This document shows positions 10,701 through 24,185 of a stretch of 64,000 bases of DNA, one piece after another; positions within the stretch are counted from its first letter, which is position 1; every line of letters begins with the position of its first letter. The position numbers and the translations under genes are program-made. The DNA comes from Vanilla planifolia (lineage: Eukaryota; Streptophyta; Magnoliopsida; Asparagales; Orchidaceae): NCBI GenBank assembly GCA_023846275.1, contig CM043872.1:25343670-25407669 (forward strand), given 5' to 3'. A model generated the notes under the pieces. It made no database searches, was not told where the DNA came from, and saw only the letters and a program-made list of their open reading frames with translations.

Positions 10701-13700
10701 CAAGTTGGTATTGGTATTGAAAGGTGTTCAAGTTGTTGCATCCTAGGCATGGTTTAGGATAGTGTGGGTTGTGCATGATCCCTATAAAGCACATTTGTAT
10801 TAAGTTGTCTTGTTGAAGAAAGAAATTAGTGGTGCTTAAAAAATATACTTGATGTTGGATGCAGAACCAATTGTTAAGGCTGAACAACTTGAAAATATTG
10901 GTTTGCTTTTCTTTTATTATGCTTGCATTATCTTGCTTATTTTTTTTACATAGATAGTCATGGTGGTTAGCAAGAAATAAAGTAATCCAAGTCAAATCCT
11001 ATACTTGGACATGCTTAGAAACTCACATGTAGTACCTGAGCAAGGGCTCTAACCGAATACACTTAATACCCTAGAGTTAAGATGTAATAAACATATTGGC
11101 ACAACAATGATTAAACTAGTTGCTTATGAATAAAGGCCAATCCGTTAACTATACTTCTATTATTTGCATTACTTTATTTTTTAAAAAAGATTAAAAAATT
11201 TATACTATGGCTTGACAGTTGTTCATGAAATTTTTTGTAAAAATCTTTTATTATCTCTATGATGCCTACTCATGAACCTAGCCATTATGATATATTCTTA
11301 ATATAATTAAATGCTTAGTTTCTTAATATTTTAAATTGTAACATTTCTCAAGATATTCACAAGTATTTCTACACTTTGAACTTTCTTTAAGGTATGACAT
11401 AAGTTAGGTTAAATGTAGAACTACCATGAGAAGAATATATAAAGGAGAAGTAGAAAATTAAGAAGAGGAATACGAAAAAAGAAGATCCTTAGAAGCATAT
11501 TGGAGCATACACATTGCATGAAGGCTCAAGTTCATGAAGAGGAAAATCACAACTCTTTCTTATGAAGGACTTAAAAATACTTTTGATGGAGTACTTCCTT
11601 GTTTAGAAGAATTAAAAGCTAAATATATCTTACTAAATAGATTTAATAAAAAAATAATTTTTGAAGTTAATCTTGAACTTGATAAGTAAAAGTATGACAG
11701 ATTCATGAATGATTCTAACATCACTGAGCTTAGATTTTAAAATGAAAATCTAATGTTTCAATATGTTGAGCATGCCACCATTATTGATTTTTTTAGAGTA
11801 ATTAAAAAGAAAATGTTTCCTTGAAAAATAGAATCATATCTTATGCCATGTTAGAAGTAAAACTCTAAATCTAAATGACAAGTTTTAATTTGTCCTCACA
11901 TGTATATTCATATGTTTGATCTCATATCCATGTGAATAATCTATTATTAAAAATATGTTATCTATGACCATGCACTTATTCGGCCATGTTCAAGCACATT
12001 TAAATGTTATATGTAATTAATGTTCACACTAGTCATATTTTATAAATTGTCCATCCACCTAAATGTTCAAGGATTCTCAAAAGCACTAGTATAAGACCTT
12101 CACTTGTACATCTATCACACACTCTCACAATACCATCAAACATGCACCCAAAGGCATTTGGGTTCCCACACGCAATAAGATGCCTGTCTTCCTGTTTTGA
12201 ACCTATGAAAATACACCATGACTATAGTTTGAAATATCTTAATACCCTTAGATTCACAAGTGATTATGTTTAGCTATAAAGCACATAAGATTTTAAAATC
12301 CACTATGAAATACTTTGAATGCATTTCCCTTTTGAGTGTGTCATAAATTGTTTTTAAGGAATTTTAAAGTTATAAGTTATTAGTATAATTAGAATTTACA
12401 AAAACATTCATACAACAATATAATATTAACTTGATTACCACAAATCGAGTAGATAAATATGTATGGTTCTTCAGTTAATCACATGACATGATACAACATG
12501 GATTAGCATGATCAAAATTCTTTATTACATGACTTATTTTGCCATCTCCACATTACCATAGCTATCTTTTTATTCATGAAACGACAACACTGGTTATCTA
12601 TCTGTTTCATAGAATTATTTTGGTTTAATCATGTTGAACAAGGTTTCATACTTTTGAAGACACCAAATTTAAAGAATCTTTTCATCCCAAACAATGGTTC
12701 CAAGGCAAATAAATGATTTAAAAATTCTCAAATCTTGGCTTAGTTTACAATCAACTTCAACCATAATAGCAAGCTAAATAATCCATAATACAATTCTCAT
12801 TGAATCTGGATAAAATCGTTATGAGTTCAAGATAGTACATCTTTTGCTTGCCAACTTACACCTAAAGTTTAAAATGCTTATGAGTTCAAAATCTAATCTC
12901 GTAAATGGGCCAATCCATTGGCTCTTTGTAAATGACTTGGATTTTGCAGGTTGTCTTTATTATTTTGTGATTTAATTCTTTGTATTATATATATAATCAA
13001 ACTAAAAGATTGGATCAAATTTATTGTAGGTCGTACATCAAGTGCATATCCTCATGTCCCTCTTAACAAGTGTACTAAGCTTAGAAATAATTGAATTGAA
13101 CATGATTAAAAGGGATGACCTAAAAGATTTCTAACTTCCCTCAAAAGGGATAATTATCATACTTATTAAGGCTTTATGGTATACTATTTTGATTAAAATA
13201 TTATATATTACTATTAGATGACCTAAATTACAAATCATTTTCTTGACATGACTACCATGATTAATATCATGAATAAGAATCATGGAGATTATTTATACTT
13301 TGACTAACAATATATTACTTTGAATTCAACTCCATCAAATGTCATCAAGCATAAGAAAATGAACAATAAAATTTTCAAAGTAAAATAGATCAATATGCAT
13401 TAAGAAAATTATAGAAGATTATAAGTTTAATTAACATATATTTAAAAATGGGAATTAAGCTTAAATTTGCAATATATTTTAGAATTCATAAGTTGTGGCA
13501 TGTAACACTTTCATTTCTACCATTCGATATCAAATGCCTCATTTCTTTTTGTCTCTAGCTTCTATTTGTTTAGCCCTTATAAGAAATCTATGTATATTGG
13601 TTCATCTTTCTCATGCTATAGGTGAATGTTTGTTTTATCATACGACAAATCAAGTTATACAATTTTGAAAACAGTATACGATTATAAGATTTATTTTGAA

Positions 13701-16265
13701 TTTTAAAATCGAATACAAGGTGTTTTTTAAGGGATTTTGAACTTAATTGTAAGATAAATATAATTAGATTCAAAATAATATAATCAGATCATCAAGAAAG
13801 GTACTTATTAACAAATCCAACTTACGATTCTCACATCTTGAACTGGTGAACTCTGATGCACACTACGTCTATACTATGTTGGATAAGCATTAAATGCAAA
13901 GTTCTCGAACATTAGCAAAATGAGAATAACAAAAAATAAGAGAATATTATAAATAAAAAAAAGTGGAGATATAATAATAGAATTATATATAATTTTTACG
14001 AAATAAAAAACTGTGAAAAGAGAATAAAAAAGAATCAATCTTAAAGAAATTAAGTAAACAAATTAATATAATAATAATATAAGTATATTATTATCATACA
14101 ACATGAGAAATGCATTGTTATGAACATGATATTATGATCATTAAATTATGCATAAATATTCTTATATTAGGATATATGAATTGTATGCATGTGCTTTAAG
14201 ATGTAGTATTAAAAAATATGTATATATGCATTTGTTATAGTATATAATATTAAAAAATATGTATGTTTGTGATACATTTGATTCATGTTTGTATATAAGA
14301 ACATAAAGAAGGAAAATTGACACAGAACAAGGGGAAAAGAAGAAAAAAACAAAAAAATAAGAGAAATCATATATTATGATTTTTGTCATATCAATCATAT
14401 AATTCACACCAATTATGGAGTTGTTTTTTAGGTAATAATATAATATGAGAAATAAAACATGGTTTTCTCAATCACATTATCTCATTAATTGGCTTATATA
14501 TATAGCTAACACTCTATACAGGGTTTAACTAGCATATGTTTAAGACAATGTAGAAATAATATGGTACCATTGGTATTAAACATCATTACATTATGCATAA
14601 TTAGAACTTGTGTAAGATTTGATGAGCAAAAATGATGTGATTGAGATTATTAGCTAATATGATATACATATGAGTTAAGGTATAAACATAAGATAATGAG
14701 ATGTCAAATAGATATGAAATGAGATAAGTTATTATAAAAGTGAGATAATAATCATCTAGATAAGAATAAAGACCTTTATTTTGAAAACATGAGAGAAAGA
14801 TAAGATACAAGAGAAACGATAAGAAAAGAATGAGTAAAAGCATATGTAGTAGCATATTATTAAGAAAATAAATAAAAATAATATATATATATATGCATAA
14901 GAAAAGAAAATAAAAATGATTATGCATCTTTTATATGATTTAGCATAATCATATATTTTTACATGATTATTTCATAGATGTGAAGTTTTACTATTACTCT
15001 TTTAATATTATGGATTATTTTATTAGTACATTTCATTTTATATTATTAACTATAAATAATAGTTTATTTATTAAGTTCTATAAAGTTTATTATCTACTTA
15101 TATTATAAGACATACCACAAACACAAAGAAAGATTAAGAACATAATAACACATGAGATAAGTGTTTTGAGAGTTGAGATGAGGTGTTTTTTATACTATTG
15201 CATACTTAGGAGTTGCATATGAAATGCAAATGTTTATATTTTATAGTTGATAAGCAAGTGTTCTATTTATTTTTGTTGTTTATATCATGAGATAGTTCAA
15301 TTTGATTATGAAAATATTTTATAAATGAGTTTTACCATCATCTCGCTAGGATTGGCTAACAATATCCTCCATTTGTGAAATGAGGCTATTAGCATGTAGT
15401 TTTAGTCCGATGGAGATTAGCATTCCTTTTGCTCCATCCAAAGTTTATTAACTGAAAAATCATCACATTGTGATCCACATTCAATAACAAAGCTTAATAA
15501 GCTACTTCCACATCATTTAGTCTAATTGAATGCTAAAAGTGTAAACTAATAGCAAATCGACACAAGGTTACTTTCCCATATGCTTTGCTACAATCTTCCA
15601 CACCAAAAAAGTAAAATATAATATTATTTTATTTACTTGCAAAGCATTGCATGGCCATTTAAGAATTACTAATAATTTATTATATCTTGAATGATTATAA
15701 GTTCTCCAGCAAGATATGCATTTTTTTATTATGAAACACACACATCAAATTAATATTTTTATTATGAAACACACATCAAATTAATATTTTTATTACATTA
15801 CATATTATATTTTAGATGTTCACTCGGTCACCCAAAAAACTAGTCATTATGCTCATCATATAACATGTTCTTATATGGTACATTTTTGTTGGATATATAT
15901 TCAAGTCTTGACAAAAGGTAACTAGAATGTCTATTTTTCAGTTCTAATTTGAAGCAGTGACTATGACTAAGACTTTATAAATGTTCAATAGATAACACCA
16001 ATAGAAATACAGACAAAATCAAACAAGATAAAAGAACAACAAGACAACAAGATAACGTGGCAGTTTAGCATCCAAAAATCTTTCATTTCAACTGGAATGA
16101 CCACAGCATACTAGCGTTTGCACTACATTAAATTCAGAAACAAGGACTTCATGGCTGAAATCCAATGTTTGGAAGCTTCAGGATCAATACATTGGACCCA
16201 AGCTCTTATCTTTTGCATAATCTATAACTAAAAGGAGGTAATATTTATGTAATGCTAGAATTTAC
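7791..16265. other. AT-rich intronic stretch after NAP1 exon 13, no gene seen
   Basis: About 8.5 kb of AT-rich sequence without recognisable protein domains or RNA genes. Small open frames occur, for example at 10041-10244 on the plus strand and 14162-14927 on the minus strand, but they are low-complexity and match nothing I know. A short tandem repeat lies at 15727-15793. NAP1 exon 14 was looked for here and not found. Confidence 0.55.
15727..15793. repeat. Two-copy tandem repeat, about 32 bases
   Basis: The phrase ATTATGAAACACACATC followed by AAATTAATATTTTT occurs twice head to tail; the first copy has one extra AC pair. It looks like a slippage or unequal-crossover duplication with no function visible. 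Confidence 0.8.
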
Positions 16266-16344
16266 CTGCAATATATTTGCGAACTAAAGAGCAGAGCCTA
16301 TCCATTCCATCCAAAATGAATCCAACAGTTGGATCACTTGCATC
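16266..16344 (-). CDS. NAP1: NAP1 coding exon 13 (residues 492-517 plus one base), last exon found
   Basis: After an 80-base intron with an ACAAG acceptor, the exon encodes DASDPTVGFILDGMDRLCSL then VRKYIA plus one G. It ends at a GTAAAT donor. Plant NAP1 continues here with A-A-R-G-Y-A-L-S-Y-L, so the G should start an Ala codon. I scanned 1-16265 on the minus strand for that block and did not find it. Either the next exon lies outside the window or it was missed by eye. Confidence 0.92.
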
Positions 16345-16424
16345 CTTGTAATCAATAAAACGGTCCAGATTTTATTTCCAGGCAGGATGAGGTAATTAGC
16401 ATTTGGTTAAGGTATGGCACTTAC

Positions 16425-16532
16425 TATGTCAATAGGTATACGAGCAACTTTAGATTTTGATGATGCAACCCCAACATGTTGAAAATACCAAGTCAGTTCA
16501 CACTGAGCTAATGCTAGCGCAGAGAATACCAT
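16425..16532 (-). CDS. NAP1: NAP1 coding exon 12 (residues 456-491)
   Basis: The acceptor is TGTACAG. The exon encodes MVFSALALAQCELTWYFQHV then GVASSKSKVARIPIDI, 36 codons in phase 0 with a GTAAGT donor. It corresponds to Arabidopsis NAP1 from M-V-F-S-A-L-A-L-A-Q to I-P-V-D-I. The leading Met codon is internal, continuing exon 11, and is not a start. Confidence 0.95.
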
Positions 16533-18639
16533 CTGTACACCACATATTAATAAAATTAGCTTTTACAAGTAAATTCAATATGATAGGCCATGTTGAAATA
16601 TAAAGAACATAAAGAAAAAATTTCAACCTAGAAATCTCTAAAATATCTCAGCATAACTTCCCAGTATATGACATAAATGGCACGTTGCAAAATCAACCAA
16701 AAATATGACAAAGTATATCCACGTCATTCCCAGTAATATATGCAAGAACTCTAAGTGTTTTACTTAAACATGCTGCACTGTCAGCAAGCATAAAGGAAGC
16801 ACATAAAAAAATAAACCAAACTTATCAGTCTTTACAGGCCCATAGTTGTTCTTTCCATTCTCAAGTATGGGCATTCATCAAAGTAATTACTCTCCTAAAC
16901 CATCTCCAAACTGCCAAAACCATCATAAATACCAAACCGGGTCAGAACTTAAATGCCTGCACCTTCTAATCAAACCCAATGAATGGAATCCCTTGCACTT
17001 ATAAAACTGGATGAGATTAAAATACCCAAGAAACCACTAACCCAGATGGCTAGAACCCATATAACAATCACCCCTAAGTTCAACTAAATTTCAAACCTAG
17101 AAATCAAGTGGAAACCGTACAACTACAACACTTAGGTTTGATTGTGATCCAACCAAGAAATCAAGTGGAACACCATAAAAGTATCACCCCTCAGTTATGC
17201 TAAGTTCCAAAGCCTAGAAACTTAGCTAAATCAGTTACAAATAAATACATTTTAGAATTTATCTCATTTTTTAACTCACTACATTTCCTATTCTTAAGGT
17301 CAGTTAATAGTTTTTCCAATGTTTCTGATGGATATGGAGATGGTAGTTGATGGGTTGGACTAGTGCTAACAACATCCAGTTATGGAATATACTGTATTAT
17401 GCAATCATGATCAAAAGTAAACACACCACATTGGAAGGATAAAAGATAAGCATTAATATTCTAGGACTGTATTAAAGATCATAAATATATCCAATTGACA
17501 TTGCCTCAAATCTAAGAGAGGGTTATGCATCCAAAACAAAGATGTGACATTCAAACTGGCTAAGGTAAGATGTGATCATCGGGCAAAAAATTAAAAAAGA
17601 CCTATCAACTTTTACTAACCCTTCAAAAAGAGCCATACAACCCACACCACAAAAGAGACTTCAAGTGAGGAATCTAGAAACAATTGGTCCCTGATCAGCG
17701 AGGGGGATGAAAGTCTTATAAGCTATACATTTGGGGGTAAGACAACTTATCTGAAAATGGCTTTCAAGTTCCTTTTAAAAATAAAAACCTCAATTTATCT
17801 ATGTTTCAGCTCTAATAGCAAAAAACGTCACACTTAAGGAACACACTTCTGAGGAAATTAATACAATTCATTGAGACATTTAATCAATTGCAGCATAAGA
17901 AAATAAATACAACAAAAATAAACCTACGTCAATAACGACAGTGTCAACAGTCAAAATTGACTGTGAAAATACTATGAAATGATAAGAATACATAATTAAC
18001 TACCATTCAGCAAAAATAGAGCTAAAAATTGAATAAAAGTACCAAGTACTTTGTTCAGAACATTTCAAAAAGTGAGTACAAAATAAAAAGATGGTCAAAC
18101 AAAAATAAACACATTTTATTTTAAATAAATTTCAAATAATTAATTAACAACATAAATATAAAACTTGATAATTCCTTAGTAAATCTTAAGACCGCTACAG
18201 ATAAAATAGATGTGTTAGTGTAGTGACATGATTTGCATCCACTGAAAAAGACATGATTTGCATGGCAAGCTAACAAAGGCCACTACATGGACACCTTACT
18301 GTAGTGACAAATGAGTAAGGCTGTCATACCATCATGAACATGTGACGGCAATAAAAGCATGTCTAACGCACTAGAATTAAGGAAAGAACATAGAAAATGT
18401 ATTTCAGCTAACAAGTTAGAGGATAACATAATAAATAACAAAATTGATCCTGTTTATTAAAGCAACTAAGAGAATTGAAGAAAAGGCAAAGACAATCTAT
18501 AATTTCTTTAAGTTTTAGTCTTAATCAATGTTAGCATAATTTTGTATTAGAGCATTAATGATGAAATAATGGATTTTAAGACAAATGAGAAAAAAATCAC
18601 AACATTAAAAAATAATATGAATCAAGCAATCATTATTAT

Positions 18640-19020
18640 CATGTCTCTGCCCAACCTGTATCAACCCTCCACAACTTGAAATCAGACCGAACCCATTAGC
18701 CCATACTACACGTGCTCACCCGCCTCAGACCAAACCAGCTTGCAATCACACTCAATCATGCAAGCATCCAACCATGCCTCTCTAAGCCAGTACACATCTA
18801 ACTACACTAAACTAGTCCAGACCAAGTCAAATAGTATCGAACCAATCCAAATCAAGCCAAACAAAGAGCAGAACCACTCCATACCAAGCAAGACTGCTCC
18901 AGAAAAAAGTACACTGCACCAAATAAAACCTGATAAGATCAGAACATGCCAATCAAGCCCGTTCTCATTGAACCAAGCTCAACCAAACCAAAGTAAGCCG
19001 GACAACACTGACTGACACTG
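18640..19020 (+). other. C-rich, G-poor island
   Basis: This stretch is rich in C and A on the plus strand (many CCAA, AACC and CACC words) and contains a 91-codon plus frame at 18740-19015 composed mainly of Ser, Gln, Asn, Pro and Lys. No domain is recognised, and the frame is best explained by the lack of T and G needed for stop codons. Islands of the same flavour occur near 40.2, 42.4-43.2 and 61.1 kb, so it may be a decayed piece of one repeat family. Confidence 0.45.
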
Positions 19021-19622
19021 AACTATGGCAAATCAAACAATTTTGCTCTAGAATGCACCTACAACAAAATTTAATTCAATCTAATTGTCACTCGTTTTTG
19101 CTTCAATGAAAAGTCACTTCTACGTCCAGTAGGGTGCTCGAAAATACACCAATGTCTACAAGATCAGCTTCCTTGTCTTTACCCAAAATAGACCTTTGTT
19201 CAGATTTACAGAATCTAATTTTTTGCATCAATAAACTGCTAAAAATATAAAATTTTTAAAAATATAAATTAACATGTTCATACCAAAAAAAATATATCAT
19301 AAATTACAAAAATAAGAAGATATCCCAAAACAATGTTTGACAACTCAACAATAAATGAATATCAATGATTAATTGTGTAATAAAAACTAAGTCAAATTAT
19401 TGTCGTAAGATAAGTAATTAGTAATGATGAAAATAAAAATATAAGAATAATCTTAAAAGATGTGCTTGGAAAGAGCTATCTAATCTTATGCAATAGTATT
19501 GTTGATAGTATTTGTGAATTCTTGGAAACTTTAAAAGGTGTAGTTCAAATTATGAAAAGATTGGTGGCAAAAAACAATAAAGTAAAAAAAAACAACTAAA
19601 ATATATTTGTTACAAAACATGG

Positions 19623-20228
19623 TTCAAACAAAAAATTACAAAGGATTGGTTTTAGAACAATGAAGTTGAAGTTTTGTTAATAATGTTAATAAAACACTTG
19701 TATATTACTTACAAAATTTTATTCTATATACACTACTTAATTCTATAATATTACTTATACATTGCTTTCAAAATTTTATTTTATACACACAACCTAATTA
19801 TTTAATATTAGTCATATGTCACATTCAAAATATCCTACAACATATTAATTACTTAAATATTTAATATTACTAACATATCACTAACTAATAAATTTACCTA
19901 ATATCACATACATGTAAATATTCAACAAAATAAATTATATAAGCTTGTATAACATGTGAATATTATGATATTAATTCATCAAAAGGTTATTTACTCAATA
20001 TAATAGTAGAAACATAAATTGGTAAATTCAATTAATCAAACAAAAACAAAGGCAAATGGCAAAAGCCCAATGATACTTCAGAAGTCCTCCTTAACCAACA
20101 ACTTTAAGGAAAAACATGTGGAACCTTATAGATAACACCATCATAAATATAGCATCCATAGAAAAAAAAATCATTCATTTGAGTGTGATAGAGCTACATG
20201 TAACAACAAAAAAGCCAGCATGAAGAGG
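19623..20228. repeat. Tandem duplication, unit 1 (606 bases)
   Basis: It begins TTCAAACAAAAAATTACAAA and ends CCAGCATGAAGAGG. The next unit starts immediately and repeats the same order of words throughout (GATTGGTTTTAGAACAATGA, ATATAAGCTTGTAT, CAGAAGTCCTCCTTAACC, GAGTGTGATAGAGCTACATG). Unit 1 is longer because it holds an extra short internal repeat of the ACAAAATTTTATT segment. Confidence 0.92.
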
Positions 20229-20765
20229 TTCAAATAACAAATTACAAAAGATTGGTTTTAGAACAATGAGGTTAAAATTTTGTTAATGATGCTAATAAAA
20301 CCCTTGTATATTTCTTTCAAAAGTTTATTTTACATACACAAACTAATTATTTAATACTGGCCATATATCACTTTCAAAATATCCTACAGCATATTCATCA
20401 CTCAAATATTTAATATTACTAACATATTACTAACTATTAAATTTACGTATGTATCACATACATGTAAATATTCAATAAAATAAATTATATAAGCTTGTAT
20501 GATATGTGAACATTATGATATTAATTCATCAAAAGGATATTTACTTGGAAACATAAAATTGTAATTTCATTTAATCAAACAAAAAAAAAAGCAAATAACA
20601 AGGGTCCAATGATATTTCAGAAGTCCTCCTTAACCAACAACTTTAACGATAAACATATAGATCTTTATAAATAACACTATCATAAATATAACATCCATGG
20701 ATAAAAGTCATCCATTTGAGTGTGACAAAGCTGCATGCAACAACAGAAATTCCAGCATGAAGAGG
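20229..20765. repeat. Tandem duplication, unit 2 (537 bases)
   Basis: This is a direct head-to-tail copy of the preceding unit, starting TTCAAATAACAAATTAC and ending CCAGCATGAAGAGG. The copies differ by scattered substitutions and a deletion of roughly 70 bases, so the duplication is old rather than an assembly artefact. Confidence 0.92.
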
Positions 20766-20849
20766 ATCCCAAGAAAGTGCAGAGTAAATATATAAGTAGC
20801 TATTAAAGCCTTTAAGGATGATTCTGGTGGTACATGCAAATTAAATTTT

Positions 20850-23100
20850 TGGGATTGGAAATTACAATTATCTACAGAACAACAAAGACATGATGCCGAC
20901 AAGGTTTGCCATGAGTAGAGGTAAATAACATGAAGCTACATATGAATTGTAATTGCTATAAAACCCAGTCTCCAGCATTAACAGGTAATGGGCTGTAGGA
21001 GGCAAGAATCGTAGAACTAGCATGACCAAGCCCATGGATTGAAGGGGAACAATCAAAGATAGATGCAGTAGTAGCCTAACTAAGTTGTTCTGGAAATCAT
21101 AAGTAATGATAGCATTGGAAAAAGTGGCATGGCGATAGAGATAATAAAAATCCTCAAGTACAATAATGCCCATAAGATTGTTAGTCCAAACATGATCAAA
21201 GAAGTTTACAAGACAAAGAAAAGAGGATCCTTCAAGCGCAAGGATGCGAGTTTTCTCATTTGCTTAATTAGGGATAAAATTGAATGAAAAAGGCACTTCA
21301 TAACAAAAGTTGAATATGGGTCTAAATTGGAAGTAGCTCAAGCATAGGAATTATTGTGCCTCTTCACAAAAAAATAAATAAAATGATTTTAAATCTAAAT
21401 AAAATAGACAAATAATTAAATTAATAAAATGGCATGAAAGATGGATTGATGAATGTCAAAGGGATTGGTCAAGCTATAATAACCAAAAGTGATGCAACCA
21501 TGGTAGTCACAGATAATGCCAACATAACAAGAGAAATTAGAATTGGAATAAAAAATGATGTTTAGCCAATAAAATTATGAGAAGGGTTGCAATAAGCTAT
21601 CAAGAAGAAGCAAGTTGGTGTAACTCAAAATGCCATCATTAATCTTGCAAAAGTTCATGAAATCCTTTATTGCATAGAATCATGGTTAATTAACTTGGCA
21701 TGTTTAAGAAAACCAATTTTTCCATGATATTGCAAACGATAGAAACTTAAGTTAGGTTTTTGGTTTCCATATTAAGATTTGGTTACCAGCACACCAAATG
21801 TTCCAAAAAATAAGAAAAGCCAAAATAATATAGACATGATTCTTCCTAAGATAAGATCCCAACAAAATTAATTTAACAGGACACGAAAAGATGATATTAT
21901 TAGTACAGGTTGGGACACGAAAAGATGATATTATTAGTAGGCGGCTTAACGAAAGCAAGATAACAAAGTAAGATCATATTTCAGGACAACGTTCAAACAG
22001 AAAAATCATGCCCTAAGGTTTCCTTATTACAGGAAAATTATATTTAGAAATAGTAAAAAAAATAAGTTGCTTCAAATGGCATAAATAGGAGTCAATTTAC
22101 TAAAGAGAAATCCAGACCAAACATGAAAGGTAATCCATATACAACAACACCATTTGGAAAAACTTCAATTGGTTTTAGTAAGAAAATTCCACATATTTCT
22201 AAAAATGGAAACACCTTGCCTTCTAAATGGGAGCATTGGAATTAATGGGAACAAATTTAACCAACTCAACAAGATGATGCTACATGATCTTCTTGATGGC
22301 ATTAGCATTCAACAAGATATTGGAGATGAAGTAAAAAAACAATAATAATAAGCATAGGGATGAAGGTCAACAAATGGTTCTTTTGATTGATGCTTAATAA
22401 GACGTTTCTAAGTTGGAGCATTAGATAACTTAAATTTGGTGCTTAAATGATGGGAGTCTTGAAGATATTTAGAATGCATGAATTTTAACCAAAGAATTTT
22501 TTATTCTAAAATTTCACTAAAGCTCATAGTATTGAATGAGGATAAAATAAAATAATAAAGAATCTTGCCATTAACATCACTTCAGCTCCACAGTAATCCA
22601 TTAAAGAGCTTCTCCCGAGTGTCCATGATAATCTTGGGAGAATACACTAGCACAAAAGAAGGCAAGGTAAAGAGAACATGTCTAATGAGGGTAACTCTAT
22701 CATCAAGGAAGAAAGTGCGATTGGCTTTGTGATTAAGCTTGCAAAAAATCTTTGGAAGAGATCAGTAAATAGAAAGGCATTCTTTTTCTGTTTGAAGAAG
22801 GGTACATCTAGATATTTAGTTAATTTGGATGTTTTAGAAGTTGGGTATAATCTGAAAGAGAAAAAAAGCTACGAACAATTGATATTGATACCAGAAGTAG
22901 TTACAAAATTTGAGATTAACAAATTGGAGACTTCCAACAAGGAGATCATGAACAAAGGCATAAGTTGGCACTACCTCAAGAGAAATATTTCAGAGGCAAC
23001 AACTAAGAGGGAGGAAATAAAGGATTACCTGAGAAAGGTCACATCAAGATTTGAAAATCTTCAGTCAAATCATAACTATCAATAGGAGTCTTATGTTTTT
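20850..23100 (-). mobile_element. Decayed LINE relic A (ORF2 C-terminal half), sense to NAP1
   Basis: Reading the minus strand, the post-RT block is legible between about 23085 and 22560: KYLDVPFFKQKKNAFLF, then SLMIELPSLDMFSLPSFV, then REKLFNGLLW. This matches the Y-L-G-V-P-L...F-L-W pattern of plant LINE ORF2. At about 21752-21850 follows IILAFLIFWNIWCAGNQIL, the zf-RVT C-terminal pattern (F-W-N-I-W-x-A-R-N). Text down to about 20.85 kb may be decayed RNase H. The endonuclease and RT core are absent. Heavy AT drift and stops show it is much older than the element at 1.9-7.8 kb. Confidence 0.75.
21879..21939. repeat. 27-base near-tandem direct repeat
   Basis: GGACACGAAAAGATGATATT followed by ATTAGTA occurs at 21879-21905 and again, identically, at 21913-21939, separated by 7 bases. 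It lies inside LINE relic A. Perfect identity suggests a recent local duplication. Confidence 0.9.
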
Positions 23101-24052
23101 TAACAATTGCACAAGTACCATGGGTTTCAAAAATATTCAAATAGCTGTATATGTTTCATAAATACTATAAATAGAATCACAATCCATTTTTTCCCGAATC
23201 ATTCATCAAAAATAGTAATAGGATACAACTGCAATGGTAAGCTCCTATAAGGATGGAAAATAAGAGTAAAATATTTATAGTTTGTATAATAGCACAAGTA
23301 GTTCTTATAAGAAAGGACAGTTTAAAGGAAAAAAAAAAGTATTAAAGATCCAATAGTAACATTTACACAGCTAATAAACTTACCTGGTTATTTTGAAACT
23401 TGAACGATCTACTTCTATAAATATGCAAACATTAATGGACAATTTGCAATTAGCACATCTAATACCCACCACATTTCTTCTACTATCACATTATCTTGTC
23501 CCCCAGTGAAGAAAAATAATAGGTACTCTTCATGCAGTTGAAAAATACAATCACTTCTTCATGCAAGCATCGGCATTTTTGAGAAAATTGTTTGATCATT
23601 TTACAGTTTAACCCATCCAAATGTTGATGACTAGATCAACTATACCCACTATAATATTTTCAAGGTTGAAGTAATTCCTTCAACAAATTCTATTTTAGTG
23701 GGACAACCTACCACATGGGGCAGGGTACATTAGGCTGATTTTCTGAGTCGGAGTATTTATGACAAAGCAATTCTCTAGCAGTTTGGAGGTAGGATACAAC
23801 AGACAGACATAGGCAACCCAAAGGTGATAATGTTTTTAAGATACAACTTCAATACAAGACATCAGTACAAGATCGGACATATTTTCTACAAAAGAAGAAA
23901 AAATATAAGGAGAAAGGGCAAGGTTAAGTCTCCAAAAAAGAAAAACAAATACCAACTTATTTGTGAAATCAAACACAGTTTGATATGTTATTACCAGTTA
24001 TAAAGTAGAAGCAATTATAAAGAGATTTACCCAAAAACTGGCAGCATTGTAC

Positions 24053-24185
24053 CTGAATATTTGGAGCAAGTAAGCTGGGCTGATCTGAAAAAAACAAAAC
24101 CATTCTTCCAATCTCTTGTTTAAGTAGTATTCTTCTTTCACAATGGATACCATCACAAGATATTAGTGCTTGTTCGTGAACATCA
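24053..24185 (-). CDS. NAP1: NAP1 coding exon 11 (end of split Ser 411, residues 412-455)
   Basis: After TTCTTTAG one base completes the Ser codon. The exon then encodes DVHEQALISCDGIHCERRIL, LKQEIGRMVLFFSDQPSLLA and PNIQ, 44 codons ending in phase 0 with a GTACAA donor. The L-L-K-Q-E-I-G-R-M-V-L-F-F and D-Q-P-S-L-L-A-P-N-I-Q motifs are hallmark NAP1 residues. Introns of 5.8 kb and 7.5 kb flank it. Confidence 0.95.

Larger units (their letters stand above)
16533..24052 (-). other. NAP1 intron 11 (7520 bases)
   Basis: The intron is bounded by the GTACAA donor of exon 11 and the TGTACAG acceptor of exon 12. It contains a C-rich island near 18.65-19.02 kb, a 0.6-kb tandem duplication (19.62-20.77 kb) and a sense-strand LINE relic (about 20.85-23.1 kb). 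The parts 16.55-18.6 kb and 23.1-24.05 kb are AT-rich with nothing recognised, apart from a weak repeat of about 55 bases around 17055-17113 and 17169-17222. Confidence 0.85.

Noticed and set aside
18740..19015. 91-codon plus-strand frame rich in Gln, Ser, Asn and Pro
   Set aside because: Composition alone explains the lack of stops, and no domain or splice context supports it.
23640..23830. Possible gene fragment with better-than-average complexity
   Set aside because: Neither strand gave a frame with a recognisable motif, and no splice-site pair fits NAP1.
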